This document shows positions 44,868 through 53,800 of a stretch of 64,000 bases of DNA, in pieces. Source of the DNA: Martinezella rhizogenes (GTDB taxonomy: Bacteria; Pseudomonadota; Alphaproteobacteria; Rhizobiales; Rhizobiaceae). The stretch lies in the NCBI GenBank assembly GCA_013322215.1, contig JAAMEZ010000050.1, positions 146,895 to 210,894 on the forward strand, given 5' to 3'. The notes beneath the pieces are model-generated. The model ran no database searches. It saw only the letters and a program-made list of their open reading frames with translations, and had not been told where the DNA came from. The translations under genes and the position numbers were made by a program. Position 1 is the stretch's first letter. Every line of letters starts with the position of its first letter.

Positions 44868-46174
44868 ACGGCGCTCTTACGCCGCTTGCTGAACGCGCCG
44901 TCCGCCGCCTGACGCTGGTTGCGCTCGCCGCCGTTGTCCTTCTCGTTGGCGTTTTGGGAGGGTTGGCAGCCACCATTCGTCTTCAGGGTGCCGTTATCGC
45001 CACTGGCACGTTGGTTGTTGACAGCTATGTCAAGCCCATCCAGCACCAAAAGGGCGGTACTGTTGGCCAGGTATTCGTCAAAAACGGCGATCTCGTTGCA
45101 GCTGGCCAAATACTCGTGCATCTCGACGATACGCAGGCCCGTGCCAATCGTGCCATCATTTCGAAGCGTCTGAAGGAACTTTCGGCGCGTGTAGCTCGGC
45201 TCTCGGCAGAACGAGATGCGAAAGAATCAATCACTTTTCCAGAGGACCTTCTAAACGAACAAGGTGTAGCGGAAGTAGCGGCGATACTTGATGGAGAACG
45301 GCGGCTGTTTGAAGATCGACGCTCATCCAGGACAGGCCGCAAGGCGCAATTGGCCGAACGGGTCCGTCAGCTTTCGAAGGAGGCGGATGGGCTGGGCGCT
45401 CAGCAGGAAGGCAAACGACAGGCGATCGATATCATAAATGCCGAACTCGCCAGTCTTCAGCCATTGCTTGAGCAAGGTATCATTCCCGCAACGCGGGTCT
45501 ATAGCTTACGGCGTGATGCTGCGGACCTCACCGGCCAGCTTGGCAGCCTGGTCGCCTCCGCGGCTCAAACCAATGGAAAAATCGCTGAAACTCAATTGCA
45601 GATTATTCAAGTCGATGATGATCAAAGAACCGAGATATCGGACCAATTACGCCAAGCCGAAAGTGATATCGGCGAATATTCCGAGCGGCTTGTTGCCGCC
45701 GAAGATGAGTTGAAACATATCGATATTCGCGCACCTCAGGAAGGGATCGTTCATCAGCTTGTCGTTCACGCTACCGGAACGGTCGTTACGCCTGGTGAGG
45801 CGATCATGCAGATCGTGCCCGACAAGGATGCGCTGACAGCGGAACTTAAGCTATCACCACGGGATATCGACCAAGTGGCGGTCGGGCAGGAGGTGATGGT
45901 TCGGTTTTCGGCTTTCAATCAACGCACCACGCCGGGATTGACGGGCCGAATAACGAGCATCGGGGCCGACCTGACAACTGATCAACGCACGGGGCAGAGC
46001 TACTATGATATAAGGGTTACTATACCGGAGGTCGAATGGGCACGGCTCGGTAATCTGACACCGATGGCAGGGATGCCGGTGGAGGCATTCGTCCAGACGG
46101 ATCAGCGAACGATGTTAGCATATTTGGCAAAACCGTTGTCCGATCAGGTGGTTCGCGCGTTTAAAGAACAGTAA
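44864..46174 (+). CDS. prsE: type I secretion periplasmic adaptor (HlyD/PrsE-like)
   Basis: A 436-residue membrane fusion protein: a short cytosolic head, one membrane helix (about 17-38, VALAAVVLLVGVLGGLAA), a lipoyl/barrel half (HQKGGTVGQVFVKNGDLVAA), a long coiled-coil hairpin (about 100-280) that reaches TolC, the second lipoyl half (IRAPQEGIVHQLVVHATG) and a beta-barrel domain, ending near MLAYLAKPLSDQV. All are standard for HlyD/PrsE adaptors of 430-450 residues. It is coupled to the ABC gene by an ATGA overlap. With its neighbour it should form the inner-membrane part of a channel exporting the M10 protease encoded 142 bases downstream. Confidence 0.9.
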   Translation: MNGALTPLAERAVRRLTLVALAAVVLLVGVLGGLAATIRLQGAVIATGTLVVDSYVKPIQHQKGGTVGQVFVKNGDLVAAGQILVHLDDTQARANRAIISKRLKELSARVARLSAERDAKESITFPEDLLNEQGVAEVAAILDGERRLFEDRRSSRTGRKAQLAERVRQLSKEADGLGAQQEGKRQAIDIINAELASLQPLLEQGIIPATRVYSLRRDAADLTGQLGSLVASAAQTNGKIAETQLQIIQVDDDQRTEISDQLRQAESDIGEYSERLVAAEDELKHIDIRAPQEGIVHQLVVHATGTVVTPGEAIMQIVPDKDALTAELKLSPRDIDQVAVGQEVMVRFSAFNQRTTPGLTGRITSIGADLTTDQRTGQSYYDIRVTIPEVEWARLGNLTPMAGMPVEAFVQTDQRTMLAYLAKPLSDQVVRAFKEQ

Positions 46175-46316
46175 CGATGTGGAAATGGATGGCGTCCGGA
46201 AATCAAGGATTGTGGCAAAGATGATGCTACTCATACTTGCAGACTTTCCTTTCCTCGTTTATTCAGCTCAGTGAAAATGGGCCGTTAAAGTCGTCTTGCT
46301 CTCGGAGATCTATTGA

Positions 46317-48227
46317 ATGCTAACAATCACCTATCCGGTGTCGGTTTTTGGAGACGATGCCGATGACTTGATCTACGGGCGGTATTGGGCGCAAACTTCA
46401 CTCGATTTTTCGTTCCCGACGAGTGGCGCGCAGTATGGCAGCTATAGCACCGGGGAACAGCTGACGTTTCAGCCACTCAATGTCACCATGCAGGCTGCGG
46501 TGAATTCTGCGTTGGCACAATACGCCGCCGTCTCGAATCTTTCCTTCAACGAAAAAGCCGATGCGGGAAGTGCCACAATTCGGTTTGGTATGTCGGATGA
46601 GGCGCAAGATACCGCCTATACGTATTTTCCATCGAATTCTGATCTTGGTGGCGACGTTTGGTTTGGTACGCAGACCGGCACAAGTGCGATGACTGATCCG
46701 ATTAAAGGCAATTATGCCTGGGTCTCCACTTTACACGAAATAGGACATGCGCTCGGCCTCAAGCATTCTTTTCAGCCTTCACTTTATAATTCCTCGACGA
46801 TGAGTATTTGGCATGACAGCATGGAATTCACTGTCATGAGCTACCGCTCCTATTTTGCTGCATCAACGAGCTTTGGTTATACAAATGAAGATTTCGGCTT
46901 TGCTCAATCGTTAATGATGTACGATATTGCAGCCATCCAGAAGTTGTACGGGGCTAATTTCACGACGCATTCCGGAGACACGACTTACACCTTTTCACCC
47001 ACGACCGGTGAAATGTTCATTGATGGTGTCGGGCAGGGAAAGCCTGGCGACAATCGCATTTTTCTCACCATTTGGGATGGTGGCGGGAACGATACCTATG
47101 ATTTCTCAAACTACACAACAAATCTGTCTATAGATTTGAAACCGGGCAGCTGGTCATTGATGTCCGCTGAACAAAGCGCCTACCTCGGGGATGGCAACTT
47201 CGCACACGGCAATGTCTATAATGCCCTGCAGTATCATGGCGATAGCCGCTCATTGATCGAAAACGCAATTGGCGGATCCGGCAACGATACGATTATCGGC
47301 AATGCCGCAAACAATACACTAAAGGGTGGCACCGGTAACGACTGGCTAGACGGCGGAGCTGGTTTTGACACGGCCGTCTTTGACTTTAGCCTAGCGCAGG
47401 CGACGGTCGACTACGGTTACCGCGCAATGATAGTCAAGGGCGGCGGAGCGGTGGAAAGCTTGGTTTCAATTGAGAAACTACAGTTTTCCGATAGAGCGGT
47501 TGTTCAAAGTGACAGCCTCGTCGATGACATGTTCTATTACACCCATAATCGTGATGTTCTCAACGCAGGCGTTGATGCGGATCAGCACTATGATCAGAAT
47601 GGTTGGAAGGAAGGACGTGATCCGAACAATTTCTTTAGTACATCCGAATATTTGGCGAAATATCATGATGTAGCGGCTGCCGGAATTGACCCCCTACAGC
47701 ATTATGATCAATTCGGATGGAAGGAAGGGCGAGATCCCTCTGACCGGTTCCATACGAAGGAATATCTGCGGATCAATCCAGATGTCGCCGCAGCAAAGAT
47801 TGATCCGCTTGAGCATTATTTGCATTTCGGAATGTATGAGGGTCGTGCTGTCACGGCGAATGATCTGCTAATTAATGGACAATTCTACTACCAGAATAAC
47901 GCGGATGTAGCGGCCGCCCATCTCGATCCACAGCAGCACTATAACCAGTACGGCTGGCATGAGGGGCGAGATCCCGACGCATTTTTTGACACCTCAGCAT
48001 ATTTGGCCAGATACAAGGACGTAGCGGCTGCTGGAATCAATCCGTTCCAGCATTACTTGGAATTTGGCTGGCATGAGGGGCGAGATCCCTCCGCAAAGTT
48101 TGATACTGCAGGGTATTTGAAACTTTACCCGGATGTCGCGGCTTCCGGCACCAACCCTCTTGTGCATTACTTGGAGTTTGGCATCTTTGAGGGTAGGACC
48201 TATGTAAACGATGGGGTGCTCGGATAA
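46317..48227 (+). CDS. serralysin-like M10 metalloprotease with RTX and C-terminal tandem repeats
   Basis: A 636-residue secreted protein without an N-terminal signal peptide, as expected for type I export. The zinc motif HEIGHALGLKH is at 140-150, followed by a Met-turn VMSYRSY, as in serralysins. Residues about 205-320 are the M10 C-terminal region. Only a short RTX stretch follows (about 318-352: GGSGNDTIIG, GGTGNDWLDGG), with Ca-binding GGxGxD units. The last about 235 residues are six repeats of about 35-43 residues with the core DVAAAGIDPLQHYDQFGW and EGRDP. These are common in secreted alphaproteobacterial proteins, but the function is not known to me. It lies just after the exporter genes, which marks it as their cargo. 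A GGAG site precedes the ATG by about 10 bases. Confidence 0.85.
   Translation: MLTITYPVSVFGDDADDLIYGRYWAQTSLDFSFPTSGAQYGSYSTGEQLTFQPLNVTMQAAVNSALAQYAAVSNLSFNEKADAGSATIRFGMSDEAQDTAYTYFPSNSDLGGDVWFGTQTGTSAMTDPIKGNYAWVSTLHEIGHALGLKHSFQPSLYNSSTMSIWHDSMEFTVMSYRSYFAASTSFGYTNEDFGFAQSLMMYDIAAIQKLYGANFTTHSGDTTYTFSPTTGEMFIDGVGQGKPGDNRIFLTIWDGGGNDTYDFSNYTTNLSIDLKPGSWSLMSAEQSAYLGDGNFAHGNVYNALQYHGDSRSLIENAIGGSGNDTIIGNAANNTLKGGTGNDWLDGGAGFDTAVFDFSLAQATVDYGYRAMIVKGGGAVESLVSIEKLQFSDRAVVQSDSLVDDMFYYTHNRDVLNAGVDADQHYDQNGWKEGRDPNNFFSTSEYLAKYHDVAAAGIDPLQHYDQFGWKEGRDPSDRFHTKEYLRINPDVAAAKIDPLEHYLHFGMYEGRAVTANDLLINGQFYYQNNADVAAAHLDPQQHYNQYGWHEGRDPDAFFDTSAYLARYKDVAAAGINPFQHYLEFGWHEGRDPSAKFDTAGYLKLYPDVAASGTNPLVHYLEFGIFEGRTYVNDGVLG
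47520..48200 (+). repeat. six tandem HYxxFGWxEGRDP repeats in the M10 protease
   Basis: Six units coding for about 35-43 residues each. All keep Asp-Val (DVAAAG-like), HY, an aromatic-Gly (FGW, YGW, FGM or FGI) and EGR. Units 1, 2, 4 and 5 carry GWKEGRDP or GWHEGRDP, while units 3 and 6 end GMYEGR and GIFEGR. The pattern suggests duplication of a three-unit block. They probably form a C-terminal binding or secretion-related domain. Confidence 0.75.
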
Positions 48228-48476
48228 GCTGTACACAGGGCGCGCAGTCCGGTACTTGTGCGGAGCAGTAGCAGGTGCCGTGCGCTCAGGTCGCAGTGCA
48301 ACGCTGTGGCGGGTTACGGTATCTCAGCACAGATCAAAGTTCAGATCACCCGTCCAACCGTAGATGTTAAAGCGCTGCACGCCAATGTCCTTATCGCCGG
48401 GGTGCAAGGGATACAGAACTTTTTTCCGATTGAAATCGGGAAGTGAAAGCGACAACGCGGCTCAGAGACATTTTCT

Positions 48477-49649
48477 TCATATCAGTGCAAGCATTCGGTC
48501 GAGTCGCGCTTCCCAGCTAAAATTTAGAAGCCTGGGATCATGCAGTCCGATAGCCTTAGGTGGAGAGGCCAACAATTTTTCGGTGTTATAAATCCACTCC
48601 GTTGGATCGCTCGCTACGGCAACTTGATCCTTGATATCAGCAAGCGCGTCTATGGCTGTAGAGATGATGGGTCTCCCTGCCGCCATATATTCATATAACT
48701 TCATCGGGAAAACGCCCGACATGTAACCTGTTGTTAGATTAGGAAGAACTGCAATATCTGTCCCACGCAAATAGTTCGGTAGAGTGTCATAGGACCGGTA
48801 CCCAAAAAAATAAACGTTGGGTAGTTCTTTCAAGCGGCCAACAGCTGGACTCTTTTGGCCCTCTGGCTCGTCTCCGATGAAGATCCAATTCCAGCCGGGT
48901 CGAGCAATGGCGCATTGTTCAACGAGCGAGAAATCGAGCTTGTAGTCGGACAAAACTCCTGTGTAGCAAAGCTTCGGTCCACTAATTTTGGCCAACTCGG
49001 CAGGGATCGTTCCAGCATGCCTCGCCTGCGAAAAATGCTCGATATCGGCGACGTTGCGCTCGTAGACACTGCGCTCTCCAGCCACGGCCGCACAGTGAGA
49101 CTGAAGATAAGGGCTTGTCGTAAAGACACGATCCGCTCTTTTGAGAAGCGTCACTTCCGCTTTTCGAAACGCATCGGCGTCCACGCCAGGAATGGCGGCA
49201 AGGTCATCGACGCAGTGGTAAATAGTAGACCGCACCGGCAAACCATACGTGATGCCGTCGATATAGGGGTGATAGGTCCATACAATAACATCATCACCAT
49301 CGCGGTTGCGTTTCAGCCATTTGCGGATCGCTGAGCCAAGCAGCCATCGATTGAAAGCTCGGACAAACCTGCTCTTATGACCGAATGGAATCGTCAGCGG
49401 CGCATAGACCCAGAGCGTTTGGTCAACTTTCTTTGGGGGAATGAACGCTCTCTTCAGGCGGTCCCATATGCGGAACAGATCGCGCGCATTGGCTCTAGGG
49501 GCACGAATTCCGGGTGACTCGATATAGAGGACTTGATGACCCCGCTTGGCCAAGCGGTCGGCGACATGCTGCTTGTTCGTCCAGTAAGGTGCTGCCCAAT
49601 CAGCTGTCGAAAACATGACGAATGTCATTCGTTTATCGCTACCGGTCAC
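48477..49649 (-). CDS. glycosyltransferase (GT4-like), last gene of the polysaccharide operon
   Basis: About 390 residues. It opens with VMFSTADWAAPYWTNKQHVA and GHQVLYIESPGIR, has an N-domain with RSTIYHCVDDLAAIPG, and a GT-B C-domain with KLCYTGVLSDYKLDF, YFFGYRSYDTLPNYL and FPMKLYEYMAAGRPIIST, the donor-binding region with the typical Glu of GT4 enzymes. It should transfer a sugar during repeat-unit synthesis in the cytosol. The start is taken at GTG 49649, which overlaps the epimerase stop by 4 bases and has AAAGGA about 9 bases upstream; an ATG at 49628 gives a version 7 residues shorter. Sugar specificity is unknown. Confidence 0.8.
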   Translation of the reverse strand: MTGSDKRMTFVMFSTADWAAPYWTNKQHVADRLAKRGHQVLYIESPGIRAPRANARDLFRIWDRLKRAFIPPKKVDQTLWVYAPLTIPFGHKSRFVRAFNRWLLGSAIRKWLKRNRDGDDVIVWTYHPYIDGITYGLPVRSTIYHCVDDLAAIPGVDADAFRKAEVTLLKRADRVFTTSPYLQSHCAAVAGERSVYERNVADIEHFSQARHAGTIPAELAKISGPKLCYTGVLSDYKLDFSLVEQCAIARPGWNWIFIGDEPEGQKSPAVGRLKELPNVYFFGYRSYDTLPNYLRGTDIAVLPNLTTGYMSGVFPMKLYEYMAAGRPIISTAIDALADIKDQVAVASDPTEWIYNTEKLLASPPKAIGLHDPRLLNFSWEARLDRMLALI

Positions 49650-50767
49650 GGCAACGGTTCCTTTGACAGTATGTCGACGATCCGCGCCGCGGCATTGCCT
49701 TGTCCGTAAGGATTGGGTCTTCCAGCTAGCATTGTCTTGCGACCAGACCGCAACCAGGAACCCGCCAGGGAGACAATATTTTTCCGCGCGATCGGCACTA
49801 GGCGAGAGAAGCCGGCGCGTACCCCCTCTGGCCTCTCCGTCGTCCTGCGCAACACGATGACCGGCACGCCGAATGAGGGAGCCTCTTCCTGCAAGCCTCC
49901 CGAATCCGTCATCACCAGCTCCGCAGACGAGAGACAAAATAGAATATCTGCATAGGGAACCGGATCCGCCAGCACGACATTCTCAATCTCATTCAGCCTT
50001 GGCATCACCAGTGCGCGGACATTTGGATTTAGGTGCACAGGAAAAAAGAACGTGCGATCGGGGAAGCGGTTGGCCAGCGTGGCGATCGCGTCGACAATGA
50101 CATTGAGGTCATGCGCAAAGCTTTCCCGGCGGTGGCACGTCACGAGCACGAACCGTCCTTGGCTTCGCGCTACCAGCTCCCTGACGGCGGGCGAGATATC
50201 ACCGGTGGTCACTTTGCCTCGAAGCTCTTCCAGCGCATCGACGACGGTGTTGCCGGTAACGAAGATCTTTGATGGAGGGACGCCTTCTTTCCGCAATTGT
50301 CGTGCCGACCGTTCTGTCGGCGCAAAATGCAGGGTAGCCAACGACGTAACGAGCTTGCGGTTCATTTCCTCCGGAAATGGGTTGTAGCGTTCATAGGTCC
50401 GCAGGCCCGCTTCCACATGAGCAATTGGAATCTGTGCGTAATGTGCAGCCAATGATGCCGAAAGAACCGTCGTCGTATCCCCCTGCACAAGGACGACGTC
50501 CGGTCTTGCAGCTTGAAAGATCTTTTCGCATGCACCGATCGCAGCTCCTGTCAACGAGGCAAGCGTTTGATCGGGCTGCATGATGTCTAGATCGACATCC
50601 ACGGAAAGCCCGAAGCTGGTCAATGTTTGGCGCAACATCTCACGATGTTGTCCCGTTGAGACCACCGTACAGCGAAAAGCCTCCGGCCGCGCATAGAGCG
50701 CCTTGATGACCGGCGCCATCTTAACTGCCTCGGGGCGCGTGCCTACGATGATCATGACATGACGCAT
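49646..50767 (-). CDS. wecB: UDP-N-acetylglucosamine 2-epimerase (non-hydrolysing)
   Basis: A 373-residue enzyme that interconverts UDP-GlcNAc and UDP-ManNAc, giving ManNAc-type precursors for surface polysaccharide. Signatures are IIVGTRPEAVKMAPVI at the N-terminus, VQGDTTTVLSASLAA, HVEAGLRTYERYNPFPEEMN (substrate site), VLVTCHRRES and the nucleotide-binding MTDSGGLQEEAPSFGVPV with ERPEGV. Length matches WecB. The ATG at 50767 is preferred; one at 50782 overlaps the upstream gene by 8 bases and adds five residues. No UDP-ManNAc dehydrogenase (WecC) lies in the window, so ManNAc itself may be used, or the acid may be made elsewhere. Confidence 0.92.
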   Translation of the reverse strand: MRHVMIIVGTRPEAVKMAPVIKALYARPEAFRCTVVSTGQHREMLRQTLTSFGLSVDVDLDIMQPDQTLASLTGAAIGACEKIFQAARPDVVLVQGDTTTVLSASLAAHYAQIPIAHVEAGLRTYERYNPFPEEMNRKLVTSLATLHFAPTERSARQLRKEGVPPSKIFVTGNTVVDALEELRGKVTTGDISPAVRELVARSQGRFVLVTCHRRESFAHDLNVIVDAIATLANRFPDRTFFFPVHLNPNVRALVMPRLNEIENVVLADPVPYADILFCLSSAELVMTDSGGLQEEAPSFGVPVIVLRRTTERPEGVRAGFSRLVPIARKNIVSLAGSWLRSGRKTMLAGRPNPYGQGNAAARIVDILSKEPLP

Positions 50768-50774
50768 GCCGATT

Positions 50775-52364
50775 TCAGCCATCGACAAAATCCGCCAATG
50801 CCAGGGTGGCACCGCGCCAACGGACAGAGAATGCGAGACCTGACGGGGTTCCAACCGCAGTACCTTCCGTCAGTCCGAAGCCATTATTTGTTTCTCGCAT
50901 TGTTAGGCGCATCTTGGCCGCGATCCAGTCCAAGGTATCCTCTTCATTGAGCCAAAGGATCGGACGACCCGCCATTTCTAATTCGATATGGTCGATAAAC
51001 TCACGATGCCGCGACAGGCGATGTTCCTCAGACCCCCACCCGTAGTCATAGCGCGGCGAGAATGGATGATCGAGATAGCCGAACAGGTTTCCGGCAGCAA
51101 CCGCCACCGTGAAAGCCTGCTTGTTGATCGCCAATGGATCCCCTTCCTTCAGAATACAATCACCATGCAACATGCACTGTTGGCTATGCGTAACAATTCC
51201 CGACCCGTCACCCGGTATCGTTCCCCCCTTGGCCATCAGCATTTCCGGATCGTTGGCGATGATACCACCAACGAAACCCTGCAGCCCCGCGCGCTTCAGC
51301 GCTGCCGGCACGTAGGCGGGATTCTGATGGAAGGGCGATACGGCATAGCGCACGGTCAAGCCCGGCAGTCGCTGCTCGAGCCATTCTGAAGAGGTTCGAG
51401 CTTCTATCTCGCAGGCTTCTCCGGAGCCTCCCCAGCGGGGTGCATGCGTCACAGAGTGCGAGAGAACAGCGCCACCGGCATCCAGAACCTCCTTCATCAA
51501 CGCGACGTGTTCGTCCTTGTCTTCTTGAGCAGTCTTGACCGCCACCGAGAAAGGTAGGCCACGCGAGCGGTAGAGTTCGAACAATGGCCGCGCCGACGCA
51601 ATGTCTTCATCGCAATCCAGGCGCATCGTCACTGCTGCATCATATCCGTGCGGAATTTCGCCAATGACCGGAATGCACGGCCTGTCCTCGTGCCGCCAAT
51701 CCGCGAGGAACGCCTCGATTACGGCCCATTCGGCACTGTCAACCGGACCCGTTGGACGATTCCACCAAAGGATGGACGCCGTCTCATTCTCTAGCAAAGT
51801 GACGAACGGCAGATCTTCCGCAATACCCGGTGCCGAAGCGACTGCGAGCGCCGTTGCGCCGAGAGCTTCACTCGTCATCGCAATAGACCATGACCCGCCA
51901 TCGGCCGTAATCCGTCCGTATCCTAAGTTGTTCCATTCGTCGGCATAGTCAAACCGCAAGAAAGGTCGCGATGAAAATGGTGATGCATTCGCCAGGGGAT
52001 GCTCGTTCCAGCTGACCATCGCCGATGATCGCGTTGTCGTATAGACTGGAGTCGGCGGGCATGCTGCCGCATCTACCCATCCGGAAGCTATGGGGCCTGG
52101 TGCAGCCAGTCCTGCCAAGGACGCGACTTTGTCGGGCAAGTGACCAAATAGAAGCAACTTGGCGTTTGACCTAGAAGCCGCAGCGACAAGGGGCGCTTGA
52201 TCCACCCGGGGCGAGATGAAGACATAAACATTGCCGTCCCTAATAGACGGCACGGGATCGTCGGATGCCACCGTTACCAGACCCCGGGTTACCGATCGGC
52301 GGAATGCTTCCGCGACGATCTCGGTGGTGGAATCATCGGGTTTAGCTGCAAATACGGTGATCAT
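50775..52364 (-). CDS. polysaccharide deacetylase-like protein (NodB-type fold)
   Basis: A 529-residue protein, apparently cytosolic (no signal peptide). The N-terminal half is unfamiliar and includes a segment that may bind nucleotide or sugar. The C-terminal half has a NodB-like barrel: AAVTMRLDCDEDIASARPLF (motif 1, with the Asp-Asp-like pair), GGAVLSHSVTHAP (motif 2, the metal-binding HSxTH), VRYAVSPFHQNPAYVPA (motif 3-like) and GYLDHPFSPRYDYGW. This suggests metal-dependent removal of acyl groups from a sugar intermediate, but the substrate is unknown. It starts within the stop of the CapK-like gene (ATGA overlap), so the two are coupled. Confidence 0.65.
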   Translation of the reverse strand: MITVFAAKPDDSTTEIVAEAFRRSVTRGLVTVASDDPVPSIRDGNVYVFISPRVDQAPLVAAASRSNAKLLLFGHLPDKVASLAGLAAPGPIASGWVDAAACPPTPVYTTTRSSAMVSWNEHPLANASPFSSRPFLRFDYADEWNNLGYGRITADGGSWSIAMTSEALGATALAVASAPGIAEDLPFVTLLENETASILWWNRPTGPVDSAEWAVIEAFLADWRHEDRPCIPVIGEIPHGYDAAVTMRLDCDEDIASARPLFELYRSRGLPFSVAVKTAQEDKDEHVALMKEVLDAGGAVLSHSVTHAPRWGGSGEACEIEARTSSEWLEQRLPGLTVRYAVSPFHQNPAYVPAALKRAGLQGFVGGIIANDPEMLMAKGGTIPGDGSGIVTHSQQCMLHGDCILKEGDPLAINKQAFTVAVAAGNLFGYLDHPFSPRYDYGWGSEEHRLSRHREFIDHIELEMAGRPILWLNEEDTLDWIAAKMRLTMRETNNGFGLTEGTAVGTPSGLAFSVRWRGATLALADFVDG

Positions 52365-53737
52365 TGACCCGATGCCTCTTCTGATACGAAATGCCTGAAT
52401 TTCTGGCGCAGGCCGACCAGCTTTAGGTCAGCTGGCGTGATGAACTCGACCTCGACATCATCGGACCACCACGAGGCAATGCGTTCCCGGATAGCATTCG
52501 TGTCGGCGGTATCCTCTGGCACAAGCCGAAAGACCGGCTTGCCATGGAGCATCTGAATCTGGAATTCGCGAATGCCACCGACGCGATCAAGCACGTCCTG
52601 GATAAAGTGGGTGGGGAGTGGCGTGCCGCCCAACATGATCACGTCGTGAACTCGGCCAACCATACGGGGAATGATAATGCCGCTCGGCTGCTGCGCTAGA
52701 ATGGCGTTGTCGCCAGTGCGATAACGCAACAGTGGCATCATCCTGTTGAAAAGTGGAGTTATCACCAACTCACCACTGCGGGCACCTTCAGGGATATCCG
52801 TCAACCCTGTTTCCTCTTCCGTCCGCAACTCTGGCCATGCGAAAAACTCGTAAAATCGCATATCGGAACTCTTTGGATCGATCTGGTAGGCGATCACGCC
52901 GGCTTCCGCCAAGCCATAGCGATCAATCACCTGGCATTGCAGCACTCTTTCGATGCGCTCTCGCTGCCGCGCCTCGAGCAACTCGCCGGAAGATTCGAAG
53001 ATCTGGAACCCTTTATCCTTGCCGCGGGTCACCTCGACGTGGGCTGCGAGCTGATCGGCGGTAGACGGATGGGCATGCGCCAGATGTGGCCGGATCGACT
53101 TTATTCTGCGCCATATCTGTTCGAGTTCCTCGCTTGCGAATGTTGCGAAGAAGATATTGTCGCGATTCATGGCAAAGCACTTCACATGCTCACGCATGCG
53201 GTCCCGCCACGGAAATACCTCCGGAAATTTCGAGGCAAAATGCAGCTCGCTACGCCAGTGCGTGTTCCCGACGCGACGGCGGCTTTCCTGGGTGATGGCA
53301 GAAGACCAGTCAGCCGCCTCCTGATCATAATAGATATGAGCGGACGGTCCAGTCGAGCCGCCGGTCTTGGCCACATGAATCCGCATGCCGTCCCGATCCT
53401 CGCGCAGCAGCCTTTGACCCTGTTCGCGAATGATATCCTTCGTTAGGTATGGCAAATCCTCGATATATCGGGGGTCCGCAGCCACCTTCACCGGATCGAA
53501 GCCGATCGAACTGAACAGATCACGATAGTACGGCACCTTGGCGCCGGCAAAGACGACTGTTTCGGCAAGGCGCGCCACCGCACGCGCACGTCGCTCTGCA
53601 AACGGGCGGTCAATCTCTTCTCTAACCCATCTCGTTTTGCTGCGAATATCGCGAGCTTCATAGCGCTCTGTGAGGGGGTAGACGATGATCGTTGCCAAGG
53701 CCCCGCGAATGCTGTTCCGAAGAGCGCTAAGAATCAT
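52361..53737 (-). CDS. CapK/PaaK-like adenylate-forming enzyme
   Basis: A 458-residue protein of the phenylacetate-CoA ligase/CapK branch of the ANL superfamily. Visible signatures are KTGGSTGPSAHIYYD (ATP-binding P-loop), HAHPSTADQLAAHV, IDRYGLAEAGVIAYQ (the A5-like motif), GELVITPLFNRMMPLLRYRTGD (A7/A8, with the conserved RYRTGD) and MVGRVHDVIMLGG. In polysaccharide clusters such CapK proteins are thought to activate a carboxylic acid for transfer to a sugar, but the substrate is unknown. It is coupled to the deacetylase-like gene and 63 bases behind the first GT4 gene. Length is normal. Confidence 0.82.
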   Translation of the reverse strand: MILSALRNSIRGALATIIVYPLTERYEARDIRSKTRWVREEIDRPFAERRARAVARLAETVVFAGAKVPYYRDLFSSIGFDPVKVAADPRYIEDLPYLTKDIIREQGQRLLREDRDGMRIHVAKTGGSTGPSAHIYYDQEAADWSSAITQESRRRVGNTHWRSELHFASKFPEVFPWRDRMREHVKCFAMNRDNIFFATFASEELEQIWRRIKSIRPHLAHAHPSTADQLAAHVEVTRGKDKGFQIFESSGELLEARQRERIERVLQCQVIDRYGLAEAGVIAYQIDPKSSDMRFYEFFAWPELRTEEETGLTDIPEGARSGELVITPLFNRMMPLLRYRTGDNAILAQQPSGIIIPRMVGRVHDVIMLGGTPLPTHFIQDVLDRVGGIREFQIQMLHGKPVFRLVPEDTADTNAIRERIASWWSDDVEVEFITPADLKLVGLRQKFRHFVSEEASGQ

Positions 53738-53800
53738 TGTCTTCCAGCCTTTGAAATTCCGCGTGAAATGCGCCGTGGTAACGGCAAATAGGGTCGCCTG

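Noticed and set aside
48415..48445. Terminator for the M10 protease or glycosyltransferase genes
   Set aside because: There is a short CCGATT/AATCGG inverted repeat, but the T-run lies on the wrong side for the forward strand and the loop is only 2 bases.
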